A stretch of 19,296 nt of DNA from JBLFWJ01 sp047611425 (lineage in GTDB: Bacteria > Bacteroidota > Bacteroidia > UBA10329): the NCBI GenBank assembly GCA_047611425.1, contig JBLFWJ010000045.1, positions 1 to 19,296 on the forward strand. Direction: 5' to 3'. The notes under the pieces are model-generated. The model had not been told where the DNA came from, searched no databases, and worked only from the letters and a program-made list of their open reading frames with translations. Each line of letters opens with the position of its first letter. The first letter of the stretch is position 1. Made by a program: the position numbers and the translations under genes. Below, one piece after another: positions 1 to 9,019 of the stretch.

Positions 1-1018
1 CCATTGGGAATGCATTCAAGATGGCTTGTTCGGAACTTACTCCTTGCGCCAACTCGCAACTCACGGTACTGATCATTTGATTGACAGATCCGAATGGGTA
101 AACGCCACACAACTCATCCACTCTGACTGACCCTTGCTTCGCAGATTTTGAAAGATCATTCCTAACCAGATCGGTAATCATGATATTCTCTGCCCGCTCT
201 TTTGGATCGCTCCTCAATCCTTGATCATCTCTTTTGGAGGTTCCTTTCATTGGCTGAGAATACAGTCGGTTTCCCCGCTTTGCCATAAACCTTTCAGGGC
301 TCAAACTGATCACATGAAGGTTTTCCTGTTTGTAATAGACACAGAAAGGCGATTCACTTTCGCTACTCAACGAAGAGAAAACATGAACAGGATCCATCTC
401 CACATTTTCAGCGACATGATCCATGCAAAAATTTAACTCGTAAACATCACCGAGCTGTATGTGTGTCTTGATTTCATTTACTTTCTTAATATATTCTTCC
501 TTGCTTAAGGTTGGCTTTAGGTCAACGTGGTTTAGATTTAAAAGTGGATCTTGAGTCTCCTCTAAATTCTTGAAAAGCCGTTCCTGATTCGCGTTATGGA
601 ATTGAATATTTCCAGTCTTCTCAGCTTTGGCCATTACCTCAGGTATGAAAAATTTTCTGTCCAAAAAATCAAACCGTTTAGGATTAGATGACACCAAGTC
701 CTCAAGTTTGTTTTTTAGGTCGTAAGCAAAATGGCCGATTTTGTAATCATCAGAATTCGGCACTGAATTGACATTAGATGCGAACGCAAATACATCGGTA
801 CAATTCTTAAAATGTGAAGGAACTAATCTGTCTTTTTCTTCCCCAACATTCGCCAACCAGACCACCAGGTTATACGTCCTACATGCTTTGATCAAAATCG
901 ATTTATCGTTTCTGATGTCTACATGATTTGAACTATTGAAATTGTTGGAATTCACGATGCAAAAAAACACTAGTTCTACTGAGAAAAAACCATCATTCCT
1001 TTCAATTTTGAATCTCAT
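1..1018 (-). CDS. pabB: Aminodeoxychorismate synthase component I (PabB), partial
   Basis: Chorismate-binding enzyme of the PabB/TrpE family, which aminates chorismate to 4-amino-4-deoxychorismate for folate synthesis. The frame is open from the ATG at 1018 to the left edge (339 codons), so the C-terminus lies outside the window. Visible family motifs are SKEEYIKKVNEI and GDVYELNF (residues 172-196), SPERF (240-244), QPMKGTSKR (255-263), RAENIMITDLVRNDLSK (275-291) and a VNQMIST segment (312-318). The frame breaks off at AFPM, just before the expected GS-TGAPK motif. The first ~165 residues are poorly conserved, as is usual for the Bacteroidota form, which lacks the long TrpE-like N-terminal domain. 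No strong Shine-Dalgarno is seen, which is normal in this phylum. TrpE is the main alternative, but the short N-terminus and the ELNF motif favour PabB. It is divergent from the T9SS cargo gene. Confidence 0.88.
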   Translation of the reverse strand, partial: MRFKIERNDGFFSVELVFFCIVNSNNFNSSNHVDIRNDKSILIKACRTYNLVVWLANVGEEKDRLVPSHFKNCTDVFAFASNVNSVPNSDDYKIGHFAYDLKNKLEDLVSSNPKRFDFLDRKFFIPEVMAKAEKTGNIQFHNANQERLFKNLEETQDPLLNLNHVDLKPTLSKEEYIKKVNEIKTHIQLGDVYELNFCMDHVAENVEMDPVHVFSSLSSESESPFCVYYKQENLHVISLSPERFMAKRGNRLYSQPMKGTSKRDDQGLRSDPKERAENIMITDLVRNDLSKSAKQGSVRVDELCGVYPFGSVNQMISTVSCELAQGVSSEQAILNAFPM

Positions 1019-1239
1019 GCAAAAAAGCAGGAACCGCCATCTTCAAAATGAATTTTCACCTTCGAGGCTATTTAGGTGTATCTGAACCACTTAGCTCGTA
1101 AACTCAGGTGTCTGAAACTTAAGTAAAACCTCTGCTTTTTGGTTTACAACTGAGAGAAATCGATTAAATTTACAACCTATTACATCTTTTCCCGTACGAC
1201 TGGATGGAAATAGGAACTGGAACTTTAGAATATATAGAC
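1019..1239. other. Intergenic region between divergent pabB and cargo gene
   Basis: This 221-bp AT-rich stretch must hold both promoters. Two imperfect direct copies of AGGTGT(AT)CTGAA lie at 1074-1087 and 1106-1117. The only reasonable promoter match is on the plus strand and is listed separately. No gene is visible in it. Confidence 0.5.
1136..1172 (+). promoter_or_regulatory. Candidate Bacteroidota-type promoter for the cargo gene
   Basis: TTTTTG at 1136-1141 could serve as the -33 element and TAAATTTA at 1165-1172 resembles the TAnnTTTG -7 element, with 23 nt between them. This is at the long end of the accepted spacing and the last base of the box differs. It would give a leader of about 60 nt before the ATG at 1240. 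Seen by eye only. Confidence 0.3.
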
Positions 1240-2805
1240 ATGAATACACGTTATACTTTTTCAATTCTTGCAGCTTTCGCAATGGTTTCACCATTGACAA
1301 TGAGCGGACAAGGAGTTGTTAACTCAGCAAAAATTACTGTTAGTTCAGGCACTGTAATGACCATTACTAGCGGTGGATTCACCAACAATTCAGGTGGTGG
1401 TGTAACCAACAGTGGTGAAATGCAACTTGATGGAGACTGGGCAAATAATGATGGCTCGGGTGTGTTTGGAGCAACTCCCACAACTGGGTTGGTAACCATG
1501 AATGGTGGTGCGCAGACTATTGGCGGATCAAATGCTACCAATTTCTACAACTTAACATCTCCAGCAGCAGCAACAGGAGATATTACATTGGCAGTTGACG
1601 CAAATGTTTATAATGTAGCGACACTTACAACTCATGAAATGATTCTAAACTCCAATGACCTTACATTGGAGAACTCTTCAACTGGTGCTTTAGCGGGATC
1701 AGGTGGTATTGTCTCCGAAACATCCGGAACTCTAAGTAACCTTCGGTGGAATATTGGAACAAACACTGGTAGTTACGCAGTTCCTTTTGAAACTGCAGGT
1801 GGTGTTGCGATCAACTTTGGGTACAACGTTACTAACGCGGGAACGATCTCAACTTCTTCTGATACTTATAAAGAGTTTGCAACCTACTCGACAAACACCA
1901 ACAGCATGAATACCCCGTGGCCTGTTGATGTAAATCATTTGACAGATGACTACCAAGTACCGAGTCACTTTTGGGTTACCGATCGGTTTTGGATAATTGA
2001 CAATGATGTAACTCCATCAAATTTTAGTGCTTATCCACAGATTGAGTACGATTTTGTTTTTGACCCAGCTGATAATGGCGGTTCAAACTCGATTACTGAA
2101 GCCAACCTCGTAGCCCAACGGTTTAATGACGTTGATGACAGATGGTTAGACTGGTTGTATAGCGCAAATGCCGCTGGTGGCTCCGTTACTGTTGACTTAG
2201 CAAATGCCCTTGATTATTACAAAACATGGACACTGGTTGACGATAGTGACCCATTGCCAATTGAGTTAGCCAAGTTTGATGGCCAATGTAGTAATGGTGA
2301 TATTAGTTTAACCTGGACAACTTGGACAGAATCTCAAAACGACTTTTTTACCCTTGAGCGTAGTAGTGATGGAGAGCGGTTCGAAATTGTAGATATCGTT
2401 GATGGTGCTGGCAACAGCAACCAAGCGATTACTTACGAAATTGAAGACAAAGCTTCTTATGGCGGAACTTCTTACTATCGATTAAAAGACACCGATATTA
2501 GGCGTGAGGAAAATTACTCCGAGGTAATAGCAGTGACTTGTGAAGATGATGGTGACGGATTCAATCTTTTGAATGCTCACGAAAATCATGACCGACTAAT
2601 TATCGATTTTACCGCTGGTGAGAATGAGCCCTATAGGATTACACTTATGGATGCACGTGGACGTGAAATGATGGACGAATCGAGCAATGCATATGAAGGA
2701 TATAATCAGGTAGCTCTTCCGGTGACTGACCTTGCTAAAGGCGTTTATATAGTTAAGCTCACAAATAGCAAGAAGCAATTCGGTAAGAGAATCTTAATTA
2801 ACTGA
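1240..2805 (+). CDS. Secreted T9SS cargo protein with type A C-terminal sorting domain
   Basis: A 521-aa exported protein of unknown specific function. The chosen ATG at 1240 begins a signal peptide (MNTRYTFSILAAFAM, cleavage near SGQG). An in-frame ATG at 1204 would add 12 residues in front of it and is less likely. Residues ~28-200 are rich in Gly, Asn, Thr and Ser with alternating short strands, like a beta-helical or adhesin-type passenger. Residues ~339-434 form the common pre-sorting module (LPIELAKF, then ERSSDGERF, GAGNS and YYRLKDTD). The last ~75 residues are a T9SS type A sorting domain ending KGVYIVKLTNS...KRILIN. From family knowledge, such a protein crosses the inner membrane by Sec, is translocated through T9SS, and has its sorting domain removed and replaced with an A-LPS anchor by PorU. 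The PorU and PorV candidates lie 1-8 kb away. The cargo's ligand or substrate cannot be inferred. Confidence 0.85.
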   Translation: MNTRYTFSILAAFAMVSPLTMSGQGVVNSAKITVSSGTVMTITSGGFTNNSGGGVTNSGEMQLDGDWANNDGSGVFGATPTTGLVTMNGGAQTIGGSNATNFYNLTSPAAATGDITLAVDANVYNVATLTTHEMILNSNDLTLENSSTGALAGSGGIVSETSGTLSNLRWNIGTNTGSYAVPFETAGGVAINFGYNVTNAGTISTSSDTYKEFATYSTNTNSMNTPWPVDVNHLTDDYQVPSHFWVTDRFWIIDNDVTPSNFSAYPQIEYDFVFDPADNGGSNSITEANLVAQRFNDVDDRWLDWLYSANAAGGSVTVDLANALDYYKTWTLVDDSDPLPIELAKFDGQCSNGDISLTWTTWTESQNDFFTLERSSDGERFEIVDIVDGAGNSNQAITYEIEDKASYGGTSYYRLKDTDIRREENYSEVIAVTCEDDGDGFNLLNAHENHDRLIIDFTAGENEPYRITLMDARGREMMDESSNAYEGYNQVALPVTDLAKGVYIVKLTNSKKQFGKRILIN

Positions 2806-2818
2806 TTTATCTAGAATG

Positions 2819-2864
2819 AAATTAAAAAGGCCCAGTGAACTTTTTCACTGGGCCTTTTTAATTT
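2819..2864. terminator. Bidirectional rho-independent terminator
   Basis: A perfect 21-bp stem (2819-2839 with 2844-2864) with a CTTT loop. The core is GGCCCAGTGAA/TTCACTGGGCC, flanked by A-runs on the left and T-runs on the right. It therefore carries a U-tract in either direction and can end both the cargo gene (+), whose stop is 14 nt upstream, and hemH (-), which ends 24 nt away. Confidence 0.93.
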
Positions 2865-2887
2865 TTCTGGGTTTGCTTACTCGCTTA

Positions 2888-3892
2888 CTACCCCGCAAGA
2901 TCTGACACGCACTCCACCCAACTTGGGTGATTATTCAGACTTTCAACAAGTTGAACTTTTGCGCCACCGTGTTCTTCAAATATTTCTTGATACTCCACAC
3001 CTATTTCTACGATTGTCTCTAAGCAATCAGCTACAAATGAAGGTGAAAAAACCAGTAGATTCTGGTCTCCTTTTTTAGCCCTTTCTTCGACAACTACATC
3101 ACTAAACGGAGTTAACCAGTTCTTGTCCAATCTGGATTGAAAAGAAACCGTATAGTCGTTTTCCGACATGCCCAATCCTGATGCGATAGACCTTGCGGTT
3201 GCGTAACTAGTTGCTCGGTAACACAACCTGTTATCCTCCGTGATCTCAACATGGCATTCATGACTCTCACAAGGCCCGTCATCATATACTTTGTCTACTT
3301 GACGAACTGGCAGACCATGAAAGCTAAAAATCACATGATCGAATTCTTTCCAATTGTACTGTTTTCCTCGCTCAACAAATGCCTCAATATATTTTGGATG
3401 ATCGAAGAATTGACCACGCACTCGAAAATCAGGAATTGCCCACCAGCTTGCGATTTGTCTTAGCACCTCTTCCACGGAGGATCCGTTGGACGAACTAGCA
3501 TATTGAGGATACAATGGTATCACGGTTAAGTCTCTGACTTTGTTTTTTCGCAGTCTTTCCAAACCATTTCCTATTGAAGGATTGCCATATCGCATTGCCA
3601 TTTCCACCTGATATTCTCCACCCAACCGCTCTTGAACTTTCTTTACAAGCTCTTCTGTATGATAAAGGAGCGGTGACCCTTTATCTGACCAAAGTTGTTG
3701 ATAGAGTTTGGCTGATTTCGGAGCCCGGAAGGGCACGATAATAAAATTGACCAATATTTTTCTGGCCAACCATGAAATATCTATGACTCTTGGATCATTT
3801 AAAAATTGGCTCAAGTACCTTCTAACGTCCGATACCGAAGGGCTATCAGGAGTACCTAGATTTACAAGAAGAACACCCTTTTTACCAATCAT
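2888..3892 (-). CDS. hemH: Ferrochelatase
   Basis: A 334-aa ferrochelatase that inserts Fe(II) into protoporphyrin IX (or into coproporphyrin III, if the coproporphyrin route is used) in haem synthesis. The N-terminus shows GVLLVNLGTPDSPS (6-19). The centre has VIPLYPQYASS (124-134) and the catalytic SFHGLP motif (190-195, His192). The C-terminal half has SFQSRLDKNWL (250-260) and the conserved VFSPSFVADCLET segment with Glu292. Length is normal for a soluble or peripheral bacterial enzyme with no C-terminal extension. Three cysteines (208, 213, 224) lie in the insertion after the catalytic His, where many Bacteroidota enzymes have four. The gene follows porU by 60 nt on the same strand with no clear terminator between, so co-transcription is possible; it ends at the bidirectional terminator. 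Confidence 0.95.
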   Translation of the reverse strand: MIGKKGVLLVNLGTPDSPSVSDVRRYLSQFLNDPRVIDISWLARKILVNFIIVPFRAPKSAKLYQQLWSDKGSPLLYHTEELVKKVQERLGGEYQVEMAMRYGNPSIGNGLERLRKNKVRDLTVIPLYPQYASSSNGSSVEEVLRQIASWWAIPDFRVRGQFFDHPKYIEAFVERGKQYNWKEFDHVIFSFHGLPVRQVDKVYDDGPCESHECHVEITEDNRLCYRATSYATARSIASGLGMSENDYTVSFQSRLDKNWLTPFSDVVVEERAKKGDQNLLVFSPSFVADCLETIVEIGVEYQEIFEEHGGAKVQLVESLNNHPSWVECVSDLAG

Positions 3893-3952
3893 CTTTGCTA
3901 GTTTCCAATCTTATTGAGCACGCGAAGAAACATGAAATTTGGCTAATTCCAG

Positions 3953-6900
3953 TTAACGAATTAACATCATTTTACCGAATTCATGTTCGATCCACTGATC
4001 AGCACCGGATTCTCTATGCTCAATCAAATCACCTTCAATTCGAGTAATTACCCTATAGAGATAAATTCCATTGGCCAGCTGATCACCATAGGTGTCTTTT
4101 CCATCCCACCCGTATTGCGTAATGTTGCGGCCAATGTTTATAGGTCCAAGTTCATCGAGTCCAATTTCTCTAACCACTTTTCCTGAAATGGTTATAATCT
4201 GAATTTTGAAAAACGTTGGTGGTTCTGACCCTGTAAGCGTAAAAACGAAATGTGTATTGGTGGAAAATGGATTTGGCCAATTCATTATTTCGGTAATCGT
4301 GGACTTATTAATCACCTCAAAAGATATCCTATAAAACTGCTCTCCAGAAGCATTGTGAGAACGGTCGTAACTCTGAACAATTAGCTCGTAGGTTCCGTCA
4401 ATCGGAAAGTCTGCAGGAAACTCAATTTTCGCCTTATTCTTTGGGGCCTCTCCAGGATAGAATTGCATAGACAAACCATTGTTAAACCAAATACGCTGGA
4501 GCGAACTACTATTTGGTTGACTTATATATACCTGAACATCAGAAGTATCGGTCAACAAACGAAATTCACTCTCGTCATCGACTTCAATTGAAATTAGTGG
4601 TTTTGCAGAAACTATATCTCCATCCAGAATGTGAACACCGTCAAATGTCACATCCATAATTGGATTAACATCATCTCCTTGAGCATTGAATTGCAGGTAG
4701 CCCAAATTATTAAAGTGGTATTGTTCCAGTTGATCATATCCGGCTGTTTGGCCTACTGGAACAGGATTCACCTCAACCCAGAACGTATTGATTCCTCGAG
4801 TTGAGGAAGAAGGTACATAGTAAACTGTATCAAGAAGTTCTGCCCCAGCCAATAGGGAATCTTGCCTGGCATAGTCAATTTCAACTCGGTTATTATTCTC
4901 ATCAATCACCCAATAATGGACCAACAAACTGTCCATATCAAATTCACTAATGTTTCGAATAGCTGTTGCAAACATCATTGATTCACCGTCAGCCAGAGAG
5001 TCACCACTCCAGGAAAAATGAATACTTGGGTCCAATGCTGCCTCTGGCACTCCATCAAACAATACCTGCCAGCGTTTTAATTGTGGTGGGGTTTGAATAA
5101 CAGAATCATCCTTTAGCGTTGCAGCTAGCCTCAAACGCGGGTACTGAGATGCATCTATTGTATTTGCCAAGTCTGGAATGTCCGTTACCCAATCTTCAAG
5201 CCCGGACAACACCGTATCTTGAACACCGCCTGGAGTAACACCGATAACGCTTACATCAAACTCATCCAAAGTTGGCTGTTCTTGAGATTGCATCCGAAAA
5301 TGTAGTGAACCCCAATCCGAAGTTGGTCCTATTAATGATGTTGCTATCCTTCCTTCATTGTAGCATCCGGAAAGCTCAACCGCCAGAGAGATAATATCAT
5401 TGGTATCGGAACCTGCAATTTCTATAACTGAAGATGGATCTCCTTTCTTACAAAAGAAAATGTATGGTTCATAAGAAATAGTATCAATTCCTGTTGCTCC
5501 AAGATTTTGAAATGGCTGTAACCAAATTGGGTTGAATGTGCTAAAATCCACATGACGCCAGGTTACGACAAACACATAATGGCTGTCTGGAATAACATTG
5601 TCAATAAAGTTAGCCATGGCATCAAGGGAATCAGCAAAACCGGTTCCAAATTGAAACCAATTCTCCGGCCTTGAACGGCATGGTTCAAGCTGACCATAAT
5701 GCCCATGTGCTGCCTGAACAACTCCATTTAAGTCAGTACCAGCAGTTTTCCAAGGTGCCAAAGTACATGGATCCAACACCCCAATTAATATTTGAGGAAA
5801 GGTTATTGGCCAACCTGCACATCCGCTATACTCCATTAGGCCGTTGTCTATGTAATAGTTGACACTGGCCGCCTCTGCTGGTGAAGCTAAAGCATCTGGA
5901 TTGCCAAAATTATGAACGGTCAGTGTTTTTAACAATGGAACAAAATCAAACTCCCGATTCGTCCTGTTATGCTCTAATGAAGTGAAATGCTCATTCTTTT
6001 TCTGCAAAAAATGAGCTTGGCCCCAGCCATACTTATCGATGATATATTGAAAAGAACTCTCTCTCCACATATACTCTCCGTGTGTAACAGAATCAATACT
6101 TGCACGCCAAAAATACACCGTGCTATCGGGCATGTTCATCAATAACTTCGGACTCCATTCAACAACCCCTCCTCCTTGAAAAGTGGTTGTAAATTGCTTT
6201 GATGAGCTATTGAATAGATCAGTAGTATCAACCTCCAACCGGTAGGTCATGGAAGGTGCAAAAGCATTACCAGTAGATGCCTTGAGGGTTACTCCCTGAT
6301 CAGGAACCACAGCAAATTCATAGGGGTAAACAGGAATAATATCCGGAGAGATAATAAGAGGCTGAATGCAAACATCATTATTCAACTCACTTTCCTCTTC
6401 AACCGCAGCAGTATTATCGAGCGAAACACAAATGTTATTTATACCAACTGCATTCACCGGATCTATCGGTAATCGAATTGAAATAAACTCATCGAAATAA
6501 ACTGGGGGATGAACCAATACAACTAACGAATCCTGTATTCCATTTGGCAGAACATGGCTTACCTCCACAATAAAGCTGTCAACAAATGCCCGTCCGAGGT
6601 TTGAAACTTTGATCTTAAGATCGAACGAATCTAAAAGGGTTGTAAGATTACCCGGTATCGTAAATACTTCTGGAACCGATGTTTTCAGATCTGGCAACGT
6701 AGCGGAGGTTATCACCAAACTAGGGTCACCATGCAGCGTATTTCCCAAATTATGTATCGTTGTAACTGGATTGGAGAGCTGAGAATTCTCGTATATAGTA
6801 TGTCGCATCACCTCTCCAATAGACCTACCGTATTTATCTTGCGATAGATTCTGATACCACTTACTAAAATAGTTGTTCAGGTAGAACCTCTTGCCCGGCC

Positions 6901-9013
6901 CAGTTGTAGCAATAAAACCTAAAGCTCCCCCATCCGGTTCCAACACCCAACTCTCAGACATTGACCCTACGCCAGAAGGCTGATGGATGTCCCCAGCAAA
7001 ACAAGAAAGCCCAAGCATCACTGGATACTTTCCATTACTATTTTCAAATGTAGACGGGTGATCGATGGAAACGTCAAAACCCACACTTGATCCATGACCG
7101 AAAAAAGTCACCAATTGAACTCCATTATTTATCAGGTTTTCAATTGAATCTACTTGAGTAATTTGAAATGGTTCGGAGGTTGTCTTTTGAAAAGTTTGAA
7201 CATTGCCACCAATTAAAGTATCCTCGAAAAACCCTTTGTACGAATCGAGCATATTTCGAATCGAAGTTGCTTCTGCTTCAGAACTTCCACCCGAAAAATG
7301 TAGTCCCTTCTTTTTCCACAATTCGTATCCAGTATTCTCATACTCAATTACTTTTTGAAGATAAGAACTAACTTGATTAGGAGAAGTTGCAGCCAACCTT
7401 CCAACGGCTATACCAGGCTCCTCTGTACCATTATTGGTTAAGTACGCGGTAAACCAATTGTCAGTAGGTGGTTCTCCGTAAGAGGGCACTAAGCATTGAG
7501 TTGATAATTCTGGATTCTTTCGAATACTCGAAATTCCAAGGGACTTTCCAACAAGGAAAATGTGCCTAGGGTTTGCCAAATTAGCCAACGCCCATTGCGA
7601 AAATTTTCTTATCCCTAACGGGTTTTTTGGCACCCCAAACCCAAATTGCGCGTACAATTCTTCCACATCTAATGCAATTGCAGGTTGGCCAGTAGATGTT
7701 CTATAGGTTGCATATGCCTCTATTTCATCGTAGAACTTTCGATGACCTATCACAAAGTATTCCGTAGAAGAGTCTAGGTTGTTTAAGTCTGAAAAATATG
7801 CTGTAGTATTTTTTCCTGCTGGCTCAAGCACGCCAACTTTATGCTGGCTACCTGCATTGCCTTCAATTAATACACATCTTTTATCCAGTCCATTATCAGG
7901 TATAATCACCGCTAAATTGGCACCGACTTGCACAGCGGGGATTCTCTTGTGTTGAGTCAGGTCATAGACTACCGGTGCAACGTAAGATTCTGCGATAATA
8001 TTGAGCCTACTCTTAGCCTGAGTCGGGTAATTAGGATTATTATTAACGATAAAATTATTCCCGTTGAAGCCAGTTAAGAACGGGGTAATTGGATATTTAA
8101 CTTTCACGTAGGCAACCAGAGCCCTGTACCCATAATTAACCGGGTCGGTATCAGGAACCTCAAATACAAACTGAGTACTATCTGAGGAAAGCGATGCAGT
8201 GGGCCGAGTAAAATTCAACTTTACAACATCAAAGCCTTCCAAGGAGGTATCGACTGCAATACCCGCAAATGATATCCTTAAATTCTTATGGTCATCCGAA
8301 AGACCGACCAATGAAATTTCAATTTCCGCATCGGGACCTGCTTCATACTTATACCTCGTATTTGGGTACCAAAATTCATCAATAAAATTGGCATCGAAAT
8401 AATATCCATAATGACCTTCTCCTCCAGTATATCCAGGCGTTTCGAGACCAGAAACGGGTGGAAATCTTTGACCCCGGTACATAGGCCAATCAAGATATTT
8501 ATGCAGCTCTTTAACACTTTCCCTAATAATGTATGGTGTTGCTGAATATTGATCAATATCAACATCCGTTTCAATCTCCATACGTGCGTTAATGAGGCTA
8601 TTATTCCAAGTTAGATAGTAATTGATGCTATCATTTATCTCACTATAGTATGGATTCCCATTGTCTGTAGGGTCCAGGAACAACTCGTTCTCAATAAAGC
8701 CATCATTGCCTTTTACGTATAGCTCAATCCGATCACCCGGATCAAAACTACCATCGCTCTCTCCTTCAATAAAAATATGCTGTTCTTCTCCTCGGTTGAA
8801 TATTTGAATATTCCTTGGGTCTATGCCTGAAATTGAAAAACCCTGATTGCTTAAGGTTTGGGCTAGAGTGTCATATGTAATATTTACAACCCGTCCCTCG
8901 CTTACGATGAATTTGAAGTAAGGCTGGGAATAATCGACCCATTCGTTTCCGAATGGCTGAGCAAGGCCCGACAAATTTGTCAGAAGGAAGATGCTCAGTA
9001 AAAGTCTTTTCAT
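3953..9013 (-). CDS. porU: Large PorU-type T9SS sortase (C25 cysteine peptidase)
   Basis: Predicted surface sortase of the T9SS, which removes C-terminal sorting domains from cargo and attaches the cargo to A-LPS. The ATG at 9013 gives 1686 aa and begins directly with a signal peptide (MKRLLLSIFLLTNLSGLAQ); a TTG two codons earlier is less likely. A long N-terminal region is followed by the gingipain-like C25 domain (~418-770), with catalytic His640 in LVTFFGHGSS, Cys671 in LGLSCFAGD, and a late LHGDPSL motif. Next come a CARDB-like domain (~776-890), a segment resembling the interleukin-like EMT inducer (ILEI) fold (~1085-1195), a second CARDB-like stretch (~1330-1440), and a C-terminal FlgD-like/sorting-domain-like module (WPNPFS near 1579, then DGKDTYGDQLANGIYLYRV). 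P. gingivalis PorU is about 1160 aa, so this is the much longer form sometimes called PorU2. It follows porV by 6 nt, suggesting translational coupling. Confidence 0.85.
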   Translation of the reverse strand: MKRLLLSIFLLTNLSGLAQPFGNEWVDYSQPYFKFIVSEGRVVNITYDTLAQTLSNQGFSISGIDPRNIQIFNRGEEQHIFIEGESDGSFDPGDRIELYVKGNDGFIENELFLDPTDNGNPYYSEINDSINYYLTWNNSLINARMEIETDVDIDQYSATPYIIRESVKELHKYLDWPMYRGQRFPPVSGLETPGYTGGEGHYGYYFDANFIDEFWYPNTRYKYEAGPDAEIEISLVGLSDDHKNLRISFAGIAVDTSLEGFDVVKLNFTRPTASLSSDSTQFVFEVPDTDPVNYGYRALVAYVKVKYPITPFLTGFNGNNFIVNNNPNYPTQAKSRLNIIAESYVAPVVYDLTQHKRIPAVQVGANLAVIIPDNGLDKRCVLIEGNAGSQHKVGVLEPAGKNTTAYFSDLNNLDSSTEYFVIGHRKFYDEIEAYATYRTSTGQPAIALDVEELYAQFGFGVPKNPLGIRKFSQWALANLANPRHIFLVGKSLGISSIRKNPELSTQCLVPSYGEPPTDNWFTAYLTNNGTEEPGIAVGRLAATSPNQVSSYLQKVIEYENTGYELWKKKGLHFSGGSSEAEATSIRNMLDSYKGFFEDTLIGGNVQTFQKTTSEPFQITQVDSIENLINNGVQLVTFFGHGSSVGFDVSIDHPSTFENSNGKYPVMLGLSCFAGDIHQPSGVGSMSESWVLEPDGGALGFIATTGPGKRFYLNNYFSKWYQNLSQDKYGRSIGEVMRHTIYENSQLSNPVTTIHNLGNTLHGDPSLVITSATLPDLKTSVPEVFTIPGNLTTLLDSFDLKIKVSNLGRAFVDSFIVEVSHVLPNGIQDSLVVLVHPPVYFDEFISIRLPIDPVNAVGINNICVSLDNTAAVEEESELNNDVCIQPLIISPDIIPVYPYEFAVVPDQGVTLKASTGNAFAPSMTYRLEVDTTDLFNSSSKQFTTTFQGGGVVEWSPKLLMNMPDSTVYFWRASIDSVTHGEYMWRESSFQYIIDKYGWGQAHFLQKKNEHFTSLEHNRTNREFDFVPLLKTLTVHNFGNPDALASPAEAASVNYYIDNGLMEYSGCAGWPITFPQILIGVLDPCTLAPWKTAGTDLNGVVQAAHGHYGQLEPCRSRPENWFQFGTGFADSLDAMANFIDNVIPDSHYVFVVTWRHVDFSTFNPIWLQPFQNLGATGIDTISYEPYIFFCKKGDPSSVIEIAGSDTNDIISLAVELSGCYNEGRIATSLIGPTSDWGSLHFRMQSQEQPTLDEFDVSVIGVTPGGVQDTVLSGLEDWVTDIPDLANTIDASQYPRLRLAATLKDDSVIQTPPQLKRWQVLFDGVPEAALDPSIHFSWSGDSLADGESMMFATAIRNISEFDMDSLLVHYWVIDENNNRVEIDYARQDSLLAGAELLDTVYYVPSSSTRGINTFWVEVNPVPVGQTAGYDQLEQYHFNNLGYLQFNAQGDDVNPIMDVTFDGVHILDGDIVSAKPLISIEVDDESEFRLLTDTSDVQVYISQPNSSSLQRIWFNNGLSMQFYPGEAPKNKAKIEFPADFPIDGTYELIVQSYDRSHNASGEQFYRISFEVINKSTITEIMNWPNPFSTNTHFVFTLTGSEPPTFFKIQIITISGKVVREIGLDELGPINIGRNITQYGWDGKDTYGDQLANGIYLYRVITRIEGDLIEHRESGADQWIEHEFGKMMLIR

Positions 9014-9019
9014 TCGCAA

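Noticed and set aside
221..436. 71-aa plus-strand frame at the left edge
   Set aside because: It is antisense to the open pabB frame, which carries several chorismate-enzyme motifs.
8278..8574. 98-aa minus-strand frame inside porU
   Set aside because: It sits in an alternative frame of a clearly coding region with strong motif support; low-complexity shadow translation.
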